A DNA stretch of 64,000 nt from Lineus longissimus (lineage: Eukaryota; Nemertea; Pilidiophora; Heteronemertea; Lineidae), in NCBI RefSeq assembly GCF_910592395.1, contig NC_088316.1, positions 5,642,001 to 5,706,000 of the forward strand, in the 5' to 3' direction. A program made the position numbers and the translations under genes. Positions within the stretch are counted from its first letter, which is position 1. The number at the start of each line of letters is the position of its first letter. A model generated the notes under the pieces. It was given only the letters and a program-made list of their open reading frames with translations, was not told the DNA's origin and did not search any database. Below are positions 1 to 11,104 of this stretch, piece by piece.

Positions 1-544
1 GCGCTGTGAGATGTGTAGCTTGCGCTTTTCCGATTTGCTAAGGAAACGCCCATTGGACGACGGGTGTGTTTGGAAAGAAATCAATGATAAAACAATGTTA
101 AACATATAATATGGGCAGACTGGTAAGTTAAGGAATATAGAAGAATGTATAGAAACTGGTAATAGTTGTTAAATGAGTAGGCATTGTGTTATAGCAGAAA
201 TATTTGTCTTCAATGTGGGCTGTTTCTCCGGCACGTGGGTTTTGCTGAGAAACATAGGCAATGCACTGCTGTCGTCTATTGTTCGGAAGTTGAACTACAA
301 CACAGTTTCATTCATGTATAGTGATAATTCATATACTAGTAAGCCTCATAATTTGGTTCTAGTTTATTGCATAAGATGTATATTCCAAATTGTAAACAAC
401 TGTTTGTAATTGTTTCTTTTCAGAATTCAAATAACAAAACCAAACTACGTTGTGGAATTACGAATAAACGTTTGAGTTATAGAAAAAGTCAAATCCTGAG
501 TCCATGTGATTTCGTCTATTCTATAAGCACACCTGGTCGCTCCA
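1..544 (+). repeat. 5' LTR of BEL/Pao element (partial)
   Basis: The sequence matches 5764-6313. The copies differ in length by exactly 6 bases, explained by one small insertion near 6079 in the 3' copy. The LTR ends at a shared gctcca, after which the copies diverge. A ttttcag acceptor-like string and an aataaa-like hexamer occur in its 3' part. The first coding ATG lies 34 bases downstream. Confidence 0.93.
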
Positions 545-577
545 CAATTTGAATTCAATTGGAAGGAAAACGTAACA

Positions 578-3256
578 ATGGCAGCTGCTGAAGCTAAGAA
601 GGAAAGAGGGATCGCCAAAGGTGGTAAAACTAGAGCCGATAAGACACTATACGGGTTGATTGGAAGAAAACGACCTCTTGTAGTAGTTGAAGCAGCATAT
701 CAGAAAGCCTTGGAGGCCTATCAGGAACTAGTTGGAAGACATAAAGCTTACCTGCGTACTCTTGATGCAGTGGATATTGAAACGGAAGATGCGTGGTTGG
801 AAGCACATTCAGATAAGTGTGACCAATGGGGATACGACGTAAATGACTATGCCGCCACGTTTATTACCCCGGCTGTTTCACCCCCTGTAGCTGTTCCACC
901 TCCCGCGCCAATACCAGGGACTGCTCGCAAACTTGACTTTAAGGTGGACAGAGTGGATAAACCTGCCTTCAGCGGGAAAGTTCTTGATTACTTTCAATTC
1001 CGGAAGGATTTTAAGTTCGTGTATACTAAGTCTGCTGAAGAAGAAGCTTTGTACTGTCTTAGAAAAGCTGTATCGGATGAAGTGCGAAAGTGGTTAGTTG
1101 CAGTGGACTCCTTATCTGAAGCATGGACCGTCCTAGACCAACAATACGGGGACCCACGAATAATCTCGGATGCAGTGTTAAACACTCTGGCGAAAGACAA
1201 GCCGGTACCAGAAGAGGACAGCACAAAGTTTGCGAATTTCTACCACGAAATAAGGAATGCCAAAAACATCCTGGGAGAAATGCATCGAGCGAACGATTTA
1301 GACAATTCGACGACCCTGGCTACAATCATATCCAAGTTGTGCTACAGTGACAAACTCAAATGGGCACGATTCCAACTAGAAAAAACTGTTGATCCCAATG
1401 TTGATAATTTTTTGCAATTTATGAACATAGAAATGAAAATCAAGCGTATAGCTGGTGCAGAGATTCGTAGTGGGGCTGTGGGTAACCACAGCAGTAGTCA
1501 AAAGTCCGGAAAGGTTTGCGCGGAAACAGCGAAATTGCGCAATGAGGCCGCAACCTCACACCCTACGGTGTCATTTGCTAAACCTAGAGCCTCTCCGTCT
1601 ATGGCCGCGTTCGCATCCAATAGGGAATCGCCTAAATCATGTTGGTTTTGCGCTGGTCAGCATTGTCCGCAAGAATGTGACAAATTTCATCAGTTGAGCT
1701 TACCACAGCGTTTGGCAGAAGTCAGGAAAAACAAATGTTGCTATTTCTGTTTAAATAAGCATTATAGTCCTTGCAGGCAGAGAAAGAAGTGCACTCAGCT
1801 AACCGGAAGTAACCCGTGCAAATACAGTCATCATGTTCTACTCCATGGAGCCCCCTTCGACAGTCCTACTCCAAATGCCACTCCAACTGCTAGTATGACA
1901 GGGATTGAAGGTGCCCTGACCAACTCCACTTCAGCAGAAGATAAGAGTCTTCTTCCGGTAATCCAGGCTGACATTCTCAATATGGGTAATGGTCTCAAGA
2001 AGTCCTATGGGTGTATTTTCTTGGACAGTGGAGCTTCCCTTTCCTTGATCAAAGAAGCCACAGCAAAACAATTCGAACTTCCAGGAGAAAACGTGACCGT
2101 GACAATTGGGAAAATTGGTGCATCTGAAGAGGAGTTTAGAACAAAGCTCTACACTCTACATGTACGACAGGTAGGAGGTTGTCAGAGTTATCGTGTGAAA
2201 GCAATAGGCATCCCAGAAATTTGTGGTGAGATTGCGGAAGTGAAAGTCTCAGAAATAACACGACATTTTGATGTTGAGCCAAATAGATTGCACAGGGGGT
2301 CAGGCTACCCTGATCTTTTGATTGGATTGGACTTTGTCAAATTTCATGTGGGTGAAACTACGGTCAACGGTGAAATAGCCCTGAGAGAAACTCCACTGGG
2401 CCCAGTCGTCTTTGGTGTCGCTGAAGCGATATCAACAAATAAGAAGACTGGTGTGTACTGCATGCAGGAAGTTAGGCGCATCCCTGAAGTTAACCTTGAA
2501 GTATTTTGGACCACCGAAGAGATGGGCATCGCTGTAAATGCTTGCTGCATGGGAACCAGACCTGACAAACCGCGAATGACCCCAGATGAAAGGGCCGAAG
2601 ATGAGATGATCCCAAAATCTGCAATCAAGGTCGGTGAGCGATGGATGATTCCAATACCATGGAAATGGGATCCACATGAGCTTCCTGATAACTACACCCA
2701 AGCCCTGGCAAGATTACAGTCCACCGAAAAGAAGTTGAGACAGAACGATGATTATGCGCAGATGTATCAGGGACAGATTGATGACCTCGTTGCACGAGGG
2801 TGTGCTAGGAAACTTACCACTGAGGAGATCGAAACCTACCATGGTCCGGTATATTACCTGAGTCATCATGCTGTCCTTAGGCCGGAAAAGGAATCCACAC
2901 CTTGTCGTGTCGTCTTTAACAGCGCAGCAAATTTCCGTGGTCACTGTCTGAATGAGTACCAGTGTAAAGGACCCAACCTGCTGAACAGCCTCCTGGGAGT
3001 GATCATGAGATTCCGCGAAAGACCCATTGCGATATATGGGGACATCTCCAAGATGTACCACTCAATTCTTATATCACCAACTGTTGATGCCAATACTCAT
3101 AGGTTCTTATGGCGTAACTTGGAAAACCGCCCCCCGGATACTTACAAAAAACTTGTACTCACCTCTGGGGATAATGTTCACCGGCAGTTGCAAACACCGC
3201 CCTCAACCTCACCGCTGAGGAAGCCGCTGCCCATTACCCTGAAGCTGCTGAAATGA
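578..3256 (+). pseudogene. BEL/Pao Gag-protease-RT polyprotein, N-terminal part, frameshifted
   Basis: The open frame is 892 codons with an ATG 34 bp after the LTR. Residues ~115-290 resemble the Pao-type gag region (DUF1759). Residues ~345-420 carry Cys/His clusters (CWFC, CCYFC..HYSPC) as in BEL gag. A retropepsin-type motif LDSGAS lies near residue 480. From ~residue 705 the frame follows the BEL RT fingers and palm, including YHGPVYYLSHHAV, CRVVFNSAA and GDISKMYHSI. Near position 3175 a one-base indel throws RT out of frame, so the last ~25 residues are spurious. The YMDD-containing part continues in another frame. No function is expected from this copy. Confidence 0.93.
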
Positions 3257-3977
3257 TACTCAACTCCAGATACATGGATGACATCGCTGATAGCTTGGAT
3301 GATGATGCTGAGGCAGAGCAGCGGAAAGATGAAGCTGACCAAATCTTGGAAACTGGCCATTTCCGGATCAAAAGGTGGACATCAAATGCCAGCTGCCTAG
3401 AAACAGACCCGATGACAGGAGAAAAATGCAATCTTCTTTCAGCTAATGACAAAGTCTTAGGCATCTGTTGGGATCGTGCATCTGACACACTTCATATCGC
3501 TTGCAAGAATGTCAACTTGAAGGTAAAATTAAGCCAAATAGGAGAATCGTTACCGCCGATCATGACAAAACGTATGTCATTGGCTATGTCTCACCTTTTT
3601 TGATCACTGCCAAGATTGGACTACAAAAGCTCTGGCGTCAAAACTATGGTTGGGATGATGACATTTCCAGTGAGGAAAAGGAACTTTGGCATCAATGGTT
3701 CATGCAGCTTGACAAACTCAAAGAAGTTCAGTTTGATCGATGTTTAACTCCAACAGGGAAAAGGGGGCTGCCAATGTTAGTCATAAGTTGTGACGCGAGC
3801 GAACAAGCATTTGGGGCTGTGGCTCATATCAGATGGAAGTTGGACACAGGAAAGTTCGATACACGCTTTGTGATGGCAAAATCCAAAGTAGCACCACTGA
3901 AATGTCTTGGTATTCCTAAATTAGGGATCCGACTTCTTGCGGCGCCCGGAGGAGGAGTGGCCAGAGGACAAAGGTGA
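3190..3977 (+). pseudogene. BEL/Pao RT C-terminal half and RNase H remnant, broken
   Basis: From about 3190 the frame reads an RT continuation (VANTAL, then the catalytic YMDD at ~3280). It runs to a stop at 3601-3603. A frameshift near 3550 moves the homology to another frame, which reads TYVIGYVSPF, LWRQNYGWDD, and an RNase H-like VISCDASEQAFGA followed by FVMAKSKVAP. Homology then ends abruptly near 3945, so most of RNase H is deleted. Frames overlap with no sign of programmed shifting; this is decay. Domain names rest on BEL/Pao family order. Confidence 0.85.
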
Positions 3978-4028
3978 AACTGTCAAAACTGAGGAAAAGG
4001 ATGCCGAGCGTATAGGAAGATACAGATT

Positions 4029-5096
4029 GTGTCTGTCGCAACCATGGAAGTTCAGCACAGCGAAGACTACATTAGACGGTTCTCGAAACTACGGCTAGCG
4101 ATAACAGTGACAGCCATGAGAGACAGATTTGTGCACAATCTGAAGGCAGCACTAGGGAACCAGCCAAGAATCACTGGAGACATCACATTGGAGGAAAAGA
4201 AAAAGGCTGAAAGGACGCTGATCTTAGAAGCACAAATGGGATTGGCAACGCTAATGGAAAAGGGCCAGCTGAGAAAACTAAATCCGACAAAGGACGAAAA
4301 CGGGATTATTGTCGTGAAGGGACGAAAGGGACATCTGATGTCATACGATACCCACAGCCCCCCCAATCCTGCCGGCAGGGGCGTGGCTATCAACGTTGGT
4401 GGTAAGGCATGTTCATCAGAGATGTGGCCATCCAGGGATCGCAGCATGTGCAGCCAAATTGAGACGGCAATATTGGATCCTGGGAGTAGCTCGTCTTGCA
4501 AAGATTGTGAAAAGAAGATGTATTTTGCCGAGAATCGGAGGGAAAGACCCGAGGTACAGGTGATGGCTGATCTCCCTCTCTGTCGTCTACAGCCACACAC
4601 TCCGCCATTCCACAACACGTCTGTGGATCTATTTGGACCGATGAATGTTCGAATAAGTCGCAACAAGACAGCCAAGGTCTATGGTGTGTTGTTCACGTGC
4701 CTTATGGTTAGAGGGGTCTACATCGACATCGCGACGGATTACTCAACAGAAAGTTTCTTGATGGTACTCAGAAGATTCTTCACAGTACGTGGATACCCAC
4801 ACACACTCTGGAATGATCGGGGCAGTCAGCTGGTTGGAGCAGATGCAGAGTTGCGACGCGCAGTTGAAGGTTGGGACCAAGAGGAGTTGAAAAAGTTTTG
4901 CCAGGACAGGCAAATGAAGTGGCAGTTCTTCACACCAACAGCGGCACATCAAAATGGTTGCGCAGAAAGTATGATCAAGACAACGAAACTGGCGATAAAA
5001 CGAGCAATCGGAGACCAATGTCTAGCTTCTATGGAACTACAAACAGTGTTGTTTGAGGTCACTGATCTGGTCAACTCGAGGCCCTCTGCATGGTAG
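4029..5096 (+). pseudogene. BEL/Pao integrase, frameshifted
   Basis: The open frame is 355 codons. The catalytic core is recognisable: HNTSVDLFGP (first Asp), LWNDRGSQLVG (second Asp) and HQNGCAESMIKTTK (Glu). The N-terminal zinc-binding part is poorly preserved: a CKDC pair is visible around residue 158, but the stretch before it (GRKGHLMSYDTHSPP) looks out of frame. The frame ends in NSRPSAW and a stop at 5094-5096. The same homology continues one frame over as NSRPLHGRSTNDPDD, so a single-base indel near 5080 splits integrase from the C-terminal region. Confidence 0.9.
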
Positions 5097-5517
5097 AAGC
5101 ACCAACGATCCGGATGATGGTCCATACCTGTCTCCTAACGACTTGTTACTTGGTCGTGCTAGCACCACTATTCCACAGGGTCCATTCCGCGAAACAAAAA
5201 ACCCGCGCCACAGGTTTGAGTTCTGTCAGAAATTGGTCGAAAGATGGTGGGTTCGTTGGTATCAGGATGTCTTTCCAAATCTGGTGCCTCGGCGTAAGTG
5301 GCACCAATCGCAACGCGACATCTCAGTTGGAGATTACGTTTTGGTCAAGGATCCGAATCCAATACGCGGTCAGTGGAACAAGGGGGTCATACTGGAGGTG
5401 TTCCCTGGAAAGGACGGAAAGATTCGCAATGTTCGCGTCAAAACCGCGCAGGGTAGATATGAGCGTCCAATTACAAGAATTGTGGTCATCTATCCAGTTG
5501 AGGGTTATCAAGACTAA
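5053..5517 (+). pseudogene. BEL/Pao pol C-terminal (DUF5641-like) domain
   Basis: The 154-codon frame carries the usual end of BEL/Pao pol: LSPNDLLLGR, then WWVRWYQDVFPNLVPRRKW, DYVLVKDPNP, GQWNKGVILEVFPGKDG and RNVRVKTAQG. It overlaps the end of the integrase frame by 44 bases because of the frameshift near 5080. The stop lies about 200 bp before the 3' LTR. Confidence 0.9.
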
Positions 5518-5696
5518 ATGTAAATTGCTGTTATTGAGCGCAACCAAGTCAGTTAATCTGATAAAACGTTGTAACTGGTAGTATGAATGTATGGACAAGT
5601 AATTCGCTATTGTAAGCAGGACATTTTTAATCAAAGGTCTTTAATTAGATTACGCTTTCTTAGACGCTTAGACTATAGGAATCTAGGACTCTGTCA

Positions 5697-5714
5697 GCGG
5701 CGGGGAGGGTGGAT
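5697..5714 (+). other. Polypurine tract of the BEL/Pao element
   Basis: A purine-rich stretch (cggcggggagggtgga) sits immediately before the 3' LTR, which begins with TG at 5715-5716. This is the expected position for plus-strand priming. Confidence 0.7.
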
Positions 5715-6313
5715 TGTTTAATAGTCAAAATTTCCCGCGTCCCAAGATGACGTCAGCGGTGTCGCGCTGTGAAATGTGTAACTTGCGCTTTTCCGATTTG
5801 CTAAGGAAACGCCCATTGGACGACGGGTGTGTTTGGAAAGAAATCAATGATAAAACAATGTTAAACATATAATATGGGCAGACTGGTAAGTTAAGGAATA
5901 TAGAAGAATGTATAGAAACTGGTAATAGTTGTTAAATGAGTAGGCATTGTGTTATAGCAGAAATATTTGTCTTCAATGTGGGCTGTTTCTCCCGCACGTG
6001 GGTTTTGCTGAGAAACATAGGTAATGCACTGCTGCCGTCTATTGTTCGGAAGCTGAACTACAACACAGTTTCATTCATGTAGGCCTATAGTGATAATTAA
6101 TATACTAGTAAGCCTCATAATTGGGTTCTAGTTTATTGCATAAGATGTATATTCGAAATTGTAAACAACTGTTTGTAATTGTGTCTTTTCAGAATTCAAA
6201 TAACAAAACCAAACTACGTTGTGGAATTACGAATAAACGTTTGAGTTACAGAAAAAGTCAAATCCTGAGTCCATGTGATTTCGTCTATGCTATAAGCACA
6301 CCTGGTCGCTCCA
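5715..6313 (+). repeat. 3' LTR of BEL/Pao element
   Basis: The LTR is 599 bp from tgtttaat to gctcca and includes the 49 bases missing from the 5' copy. A TGACGTCA CRE-type octamer lies near 5748 in that upstream part. Confidence 0.88.
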
Positions 6314-6318
6314 AAAGC

Positions 6319-6578
6319 ATCGTCTTTATTGAACTGGCATTGCCAGTATTCGATTATTAAAGGGAGATAAAGATCCCACTTGAGGCGTTTGAAGTCGGTC
6401 GCTCCCGCCTGCGGCGCTTCACGCTTTAGCGCATGTGGAATTTGGGACAACGTATCCGAGCGTGAAGCGCCGCAGGCGTAGCGAGCTAGTTCAAACGCCT
6501 CGAGTGGGATCCTTATATCTCCCTTTAATAATGGAATATACTGACAATGCCAGTTCACGAATAAAAAAAGACGATGAT
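6319..6578. mobile_element. Foldback MITE-like inverted repeat
   Basis: The left arm, starting catcgtcttt, is mirrored by the right arm ending aaagacgatg. Shared inner blocks are aactggcattg, attattaaagggagat, gaggcgtttgaa and cctgcggcgcttcacgct. The arms are ~115 bp and imperfect, with a short centre near 6420-6450. The element begins 5 bp after the end of the BEL 3' LTR. Confidence 0.8.
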
Positions 6579-6719
6579 ATGAAGGAATTGATAGCCAATG
6601 GCTTCACTTGTAATTCCATCATCTCAGCATAACGATTCATGCAGTATGAACATAACGAACTTATGTCACGTTCGCACGACATTATGGCGTAAACAGTTTA
6701 ATACCACGTGATCAACGAT

Positions 6720-6950
6720 CCGGTAGGCCACCTCTCTCCTAACCCCTCCAAAGGTTTACTCCGGGTAGGTTTATCCAGCTTCTCGACTTTGTGAGACTAA
6801 ATATCACTTGAAACTGATGCGGGATTGTTGCTTGAAATGTCTCTGTGTGGTCCAAAGAAAATACATGTACAACAACTCAGACCGGTTCTTCACTTCCCAA
6901 AACCCTTACCATAGTCCCAAAGCGCCATCTGCGAACCACTTAGTCAACTA
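6720..6950 (+). repeat. Interspersed repeat, copy 1
   Basis: This stretch matches 23765-23990 in the same orientation, sharing ctttgtgagactaaatatc-like, cccttac..agtcccaaag and gccatctg blocks. Nothing in it looks coding. Confidence 0.7.
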
Positions 6951-7403
6951 CGTCATGGTCAATTCTGGTTTGTTTCCAATTTTGATGAAATGTGTCAATT
7001 TCGTAGCAATGCAATAAAACACAAAGACCAGCTGGCATGGCTGAGTGATAGGAAAGGTAAAGACGCTACTCCGTATTGGTAACTTTATACTTCGAAACTT
7101 ATCTAACGAATGGCCAACGGATGTCGCAGAAAACCGGCTTAATTTGTTTACCCCAATTAGCCTGCATGCTAGGGCAGGGCCTAGTGTAGTGCCTGTAGTG
7201 GTACATGAGTAGGAGGTTAGACTAGAGGTAGGCTTCACGACTTCTTTTGCACACATGTGCATGGCATGTTTACCTGATGCACTATTACTATGAAGGCTTG
7301 ATCACGTGGCAATAAGTCATAAGAGCTCAATATAGCTTCCCATCCCAAACCATTTGCACAACGATTACTAGGCCAAGGTCATCTTGAAAGATTTCTCAAA
7401 ACA
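6951..7403. other. Intergenic, no gene seen
   Basis: I see no supported ORF, splice-bounded exon or repeat here, apart from isolated taggcct-type strings. Confidence 0.5.
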
Positions 7404-7847
7404 GAGACAAGACCACTAATGAATATTCATAGGTTGGAGGGTCGAGGCCTATCAATTAGACGAGTGCATGTTTTTTACTCTCAAGTACATATTTGGAGAG
7501 GTATTGAAAAAAATATTTGCTGTGGCAAGTCTACAGATATAAAGAAATTATTTGATGAAAAAATTAATTTCGAATTTTGCTAATTGAATAATAGGGGGCG
7601 TGTTTTGAGTTTTTTCTGCCAGTTAGCTGAAAACAGTGGAAATATCAAAGTCTGTCTAATTTGTCGATTATAAAAAAATTTCCGTGGTCAATCACCAATT
7701 TCCATCGCACCAGTTACTCGCAAGACTAACCCGTATATCATATCCGAATTTCAGTTTCACTACTTGACGCATTCTTTGATGCGTCGCGGTCAAACATTGA
7801 CAATTTAACTGCTAAAAGGCTTAAAAAATCAATTGTGGTCTTGTCTC
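7404..7847. mobile_element. 444-bp TIR repeat (MITE-like), copy 1
   Basis: The unit begins gagacaagaccac and ends with its exact reverse complement, a 13-bp terminal inverted repeat. It is non-coding and AT-rich. It matches copy 2 at 8402-8845 with one mismatch seen by eye (gaggt versus gaggc about 97 bases in). I found no convincing target duplication. Confidence 0.85.
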
Positions 7848-8401
7848 CATTTACAGTACACTACATTTTTTGTCAATATAGTGAAAAATTTGAATGTGCT
7901 CAAATCACTCTAATTCATTTAGAATATTGTATTGCTGATGATTTAAGGTCAAAACAAGCTAAAATAATGAGAAAAAAACTTAATTTGACCCAAATAAGAG
8001 TCAACCTAACCCCGGTCTAAGTTCGGTTTCATTTTTACAAGTCTTGTTGTGTTGCCATTCATTTTGTAATTTCTTTGAAACTACTTCGGCCTTGATTCTG
8101 AAAGTTGTGCCCTAAGCAGCAAAGATATTCCTAAATCACATCCTAAATTTTCAGCTCCATAGCTTGCTTATTCTGGCCAGGGCAGGTCTTTGAATTTGGT
8201 GCTGTTGGCTGCAAAATCATGACTTTTTGTCGATTTTGTCCTCTTTCGTCGCTTTGGCACAGTTGTACCACTCTTTGAAATGTCTCTCATTTCTCCAAAA
8301 ATGTCCAGATATGACTTTCCTTTGTTGGAGAGTTGTGGGATGTCATCTACATTAGTTTGAAAAAAATCTCAAAATGTTAACCCCTGAAATGTACCTTCAT
8401 T
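7848..8401. other. 554-bp spacer between two identical TIR repeats
   Basis: The spacer has no ORF of note. With the flanking 444-bp copies it forms a 1442-bp composite with an LTR-like layout, although the repeat ends do not have the usual TG..CA. Confidence 0.5.
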
Positions 8402-8845
8402 GAGACAAGACCACTAATGAATATTCATAGGTTGGAGGGTCGAGGCCTATCAATTAGACGAGTGCATGTTTTTTACTCTCAAGTACATATTTGGAGAGGC
8501 ATTGAAAAAAATATTTGCTGTGGCAAGTCTACAGATATAAAGAAATTATTTGATGAAAAAATTAATTTCGAATTTTGCTAATTGAATAATAGGGGGCGTG
8601 TTTTGAGTTTTTTCTGCCAGTTAGCTGAAAACAGTGGAAATATCAAAGTCTGTCTAATTTGTCGATTATAAAAAAATTTCCGTGGTCAATCACCAATTTC
8701 CATCGCACCAGTTACTCGCAAGACTAACCCGTATATCATATCCGAATTTCAGTTTCACTACTTGACGCATTCTTTGATGCGTCGCGGTCAAACATTGACA
8801 ATTTAACTGCTAAAAGGCTTAAAAAATCAATTGTGGTCTTGTCTC
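8402..8845. mobile_element. 444-bp TIR repeat (MITE-like), copy 2
   Basis: Same length and same 13-bp terminal inverted repeats as 7404-7847, with a single visible base difference. This implies recent duplication or two recent insertions. Confidence 0.85.
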
Positions 8846-8857
8846 AACATGACTTAG

Positions 8858-9490
8858 TATGGGCGGTTATTACCGCAAATAAAGACAAACCAAAGCATAG
8901 ACACTTGTGTAGCATATCAAGGACATGTAGATTGATACTCCTATGTGTGCCACATCAAAGATAACGATGTGAAGTCAACAGGCGGCGCCACTGTAGATTG
9001 CTGGCGGCCGTATGCCTGTTGACGTTGTTGTTATTTGCCACCTCTCTCCTATGGCAAGCCGTTTGCTTCAAAAAGTCGAAATGATTTTTTTCTAGTCGAG
9101 ATGATTTTTTTCGAGTCAAGATATTTTTTTTCAAGTCAAGAAAAAAAATTTGAAATTAAATTTTTTTTTCAAGTCGAGATATTTATTTTTCTTCTCATTT
9201 AACTTATTGAAGTTGAATCAATTGATAAAAATTTCACTGCGAGAAAAAAATGATTATAAAAATAAACATAGTCGCTTATATCAACAAAAACCTGTAGTTG
9301 TCGAAATCGTTTTTACTTTTCCCAAGACGGTGGCGCCGCCTGTTGACTTCGCATCGTTATCTTTGATGTGGTGTATGATCCAGATGTCTTTGATGTGGCA
9401 CACATAGGAGTATCAATCTACGTGTCCTTGATATGCTACACAAGTGTCTTTGCTTTGGTTTGTCTTTATTTGCGGTAATAACCGCCCATA
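8858..9490. mobile_element. 633-bp TIR element with TATGGGCGG ends and 6-bp TSD
   Basis: The ends tatgggcggttatta and taataaccgcccata are inverted, and the arms stay similar for ~150 bp (cacacataggagtat, gttgactt..gcatcgttatc). It is flanked by the direct repeat acttag at 8852-8857 and 9491-9496. The centre (9060-9185) is a run of ~20-bp units of the type tttttttcaagtcgagat. A second family member lies at 22280-23085. A 6-bp duplication and TA-type ends would suit IS3EU-like elements, but that is only an inference. Confidence 0.85.
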
Positions 9491-9496
9491 ACTTAG

Positions 9497-10256
9497 GTAT
9501 CACCATTGACTTTTTCAGGATTCACAAGGATTAAATTCAGCGTTTAAGATCATAACTTGAAGGTTAATGCATTAGGGCCTAGAGAGGAAATTTACACGAG
9601 ATTAAATTTGGTGTTTGACCCTCTATTAGTATTACTATTACCAAAACAGCGAAAAATAAAACTAGTAAAAAATTTCTAGGTTTACGGTATCTAACCAGTA
9701 CCTGTTTGCAGAAAATTGGAAACGTTTGTGAAATTTCAAACAATGTCAGACATCTGACCATTCGCCAGTTCATACACTGGATTTCAATGACCGCCAGCAT
9801 AGGATATAAATTGCCATTTCCACAAATCGGCCTGCATTCTAACTGCACCACTTCATCGATTGTGTATTCTTTTTTCCTGAACCACCAGTAAAGACATATA
9901 ACATGAATGGTGTATCCCTTTAACAGTTTAATTTCATGGAATGAGGCAAAGGATAATCTCAACCAGCTGAGACTGGTTTTTTAAAGGTCTAATGCATTCT
10001 TTAACTGGTGGTCCAGGAAAATAAAAAAGCAGTTAAATACGATGCCTTAGGGCAGGAAATATGCCTTTAATTGACGATTTTCTACCCCGGTATTTATAGT
10101 ATTTTTATAGCGGTCTAGACAACAGCTATTACAGACACTTTTATTCAGTGTGTATTTACGCAATGTCCTTGAGGACACTTTCGATGGTTTTGAAGCAGTT
10201 TGCCCGTACCTTTTATGGTAAAATTCAATGGTTTTCATAGCAGTTTATTTAAAGTA
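9497..10256. other. Intergenic, no supported gene
   Basis: A minus-strand frame at 9579-9962 contains one hydrophobic stretch (NFLLVLFFAVLVIVILI) but has no ATG-led context, splice signals or family resemblance. I treat it as chance. Confidence 0.4.
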
Positions 10257-10548
10257 TGATAAATTATCTGATTCAAATGTACACAAGTCATAATCTGATT
10301 CCCAGCCCCTGACACCATTAATAATCTGAATCCGTCATCCTGACACCATTGATAATCTGATTCCCACATCCTGACACCATGCTGATCTGACTCCCACTCC
10401 CTCACACCATTCATAATCTGATTCAAACAACCTGACACCATGCCTGATCTGATTCCCACTCCCTGAGCATTCATGTACTGATTCCTGCTCCCCAACAGCA
10501 TTCATAATCTAGTTTCCACTCCCTGACACCATTCATAATCTGATTCCT
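10257..10548. repeat. ~30-bp minisatellite
   Basis: About nine to ten degenerate copies of a unit like taatctgattcccactcc plus ctgacaccat lie just upstream of the zinc-finger locus. Confidence 0.85.
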
Positions 10549-10577
10549 TTTCATTCATATCATACATTGTAGGTGTA

Positions 10578-10682
10578 ATGAGCAATAACCTGAGAAAACA
10601 AATCGCGAAACTGGTAAAATTAGCAGATCAACTGTACAATCTCTGTGACAAGTTGGTTGGACGGATGAAAGAAAGAAGGTGA
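10578..10682 (+). CDS. Possible short 5' exon or small ORF, 34 codons
   Basis: The ATG-led frame reads MSNNLRKQIAKLVK followed by LADQLYNLCDKLVGRMKERR, a plausible amphipathic helix. It is preceded by a tcatacattgtag acceptor-like string and ends at aag|gtgatt, a weak donor. It lies ~120 bp upstream of the first zinc finger, so it could be a leader exon of that locus. Unproven. Confidence 0.2.
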   Translation: MSNNLRKQIAKLVKLADQLYNLCDKLVGRMKERR

Positions 10683-10800
10683 TTGACAGAGTCCGTGGAA
10701 CGAATAAAGCATTGGACGACACTTTAGATGCCACGTTGGCAGCACGTGGAATTTCAGTAGTCCTAGTTTATTTTAACCGGTTAGGTGCGTAAACATTTAA

Positions 10801-11104
10801 CATCATAGCTCACCAGGTGTCCTTGCTGAGCAAGGACAGTTATTCACACTGGGAAAAAAACGATTCAAATGCAAAAATTGTGTGAAATCATTTTCAAAGA
10901 ATGGACATCTATTGATTCATGAACGTATTCACACAGGAGAAAAACCATTCCTGTGCAAATATTGTGAGAAATCATTTTCACGTATGGATAGTCTTTTAAC
11001 TCATGAACATATTCACGCAGGAGAAAAGCCATATAGTTGTAAATATTGTGAGAAATCGTTTTAAGATAAGGCAAGTATTGACTCGTGAACATCTTCACAC
11101 ATGA
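10801..11104 (+). pseudogene. 5' zinc-finger segment, degraded
   Basis: The frame opens at 10801 and reads C2H2 fingers: FKCKNCVKSFSKNGHLLIH, then FLCKYCEKSFSRMDSLLTH, then a third beginning YSCKYCEKSF that hits TAA at 11062-11064. Downstream, the same finger continues with a two-base deletion relative to its neighbours (agt attg instead of agt ctattg). A linker TGEKP is then changed to a TGA at 11102-11104. These three lesions separate this segment from the long finger array that follows in another frame. Either the 5' fingers have become a pseudogene or this part is skipped by splicing. Confidence 0.75.

Larger units (their letters stand above)
1..6313 (+). mobile_element. BEL/Pao LTR retrotransposon, inactivated, 5' end outside window
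   Basis: Window base 1 aligns to base 5764 of the downstream LTR, so about 49 bases of the 5' LTR lie outside. Between the LTRs the order is gag (DUF1759-like), CCHC clusters, aspartic protease (DUF1758-like), reverse transcriptase, RNase H remnant, integrase and a DUF5641-like C terminus, which is BEL/Pao order. The coding region is broken by at least four frameshifts. The two LTRs differ by about a dozen substitutions by eye plus one 6-bp indel, so this is an older copy. The target duplication cannot be tested because the left flank is missing. Confidence 0.95.

Noticed and set aside
4067-4675. 202-codon minus frame across the BEL integrase
   Set aside because: Antisense to a recognised integrase; no independent evidence.
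7404-8845. Calling the 444-bp pair LTRs of a small retrotransposon
   Set aside because: The ends are 13-bp inverted repeats without TG..CA, and no primer site, polypurine tract or TSD was found.
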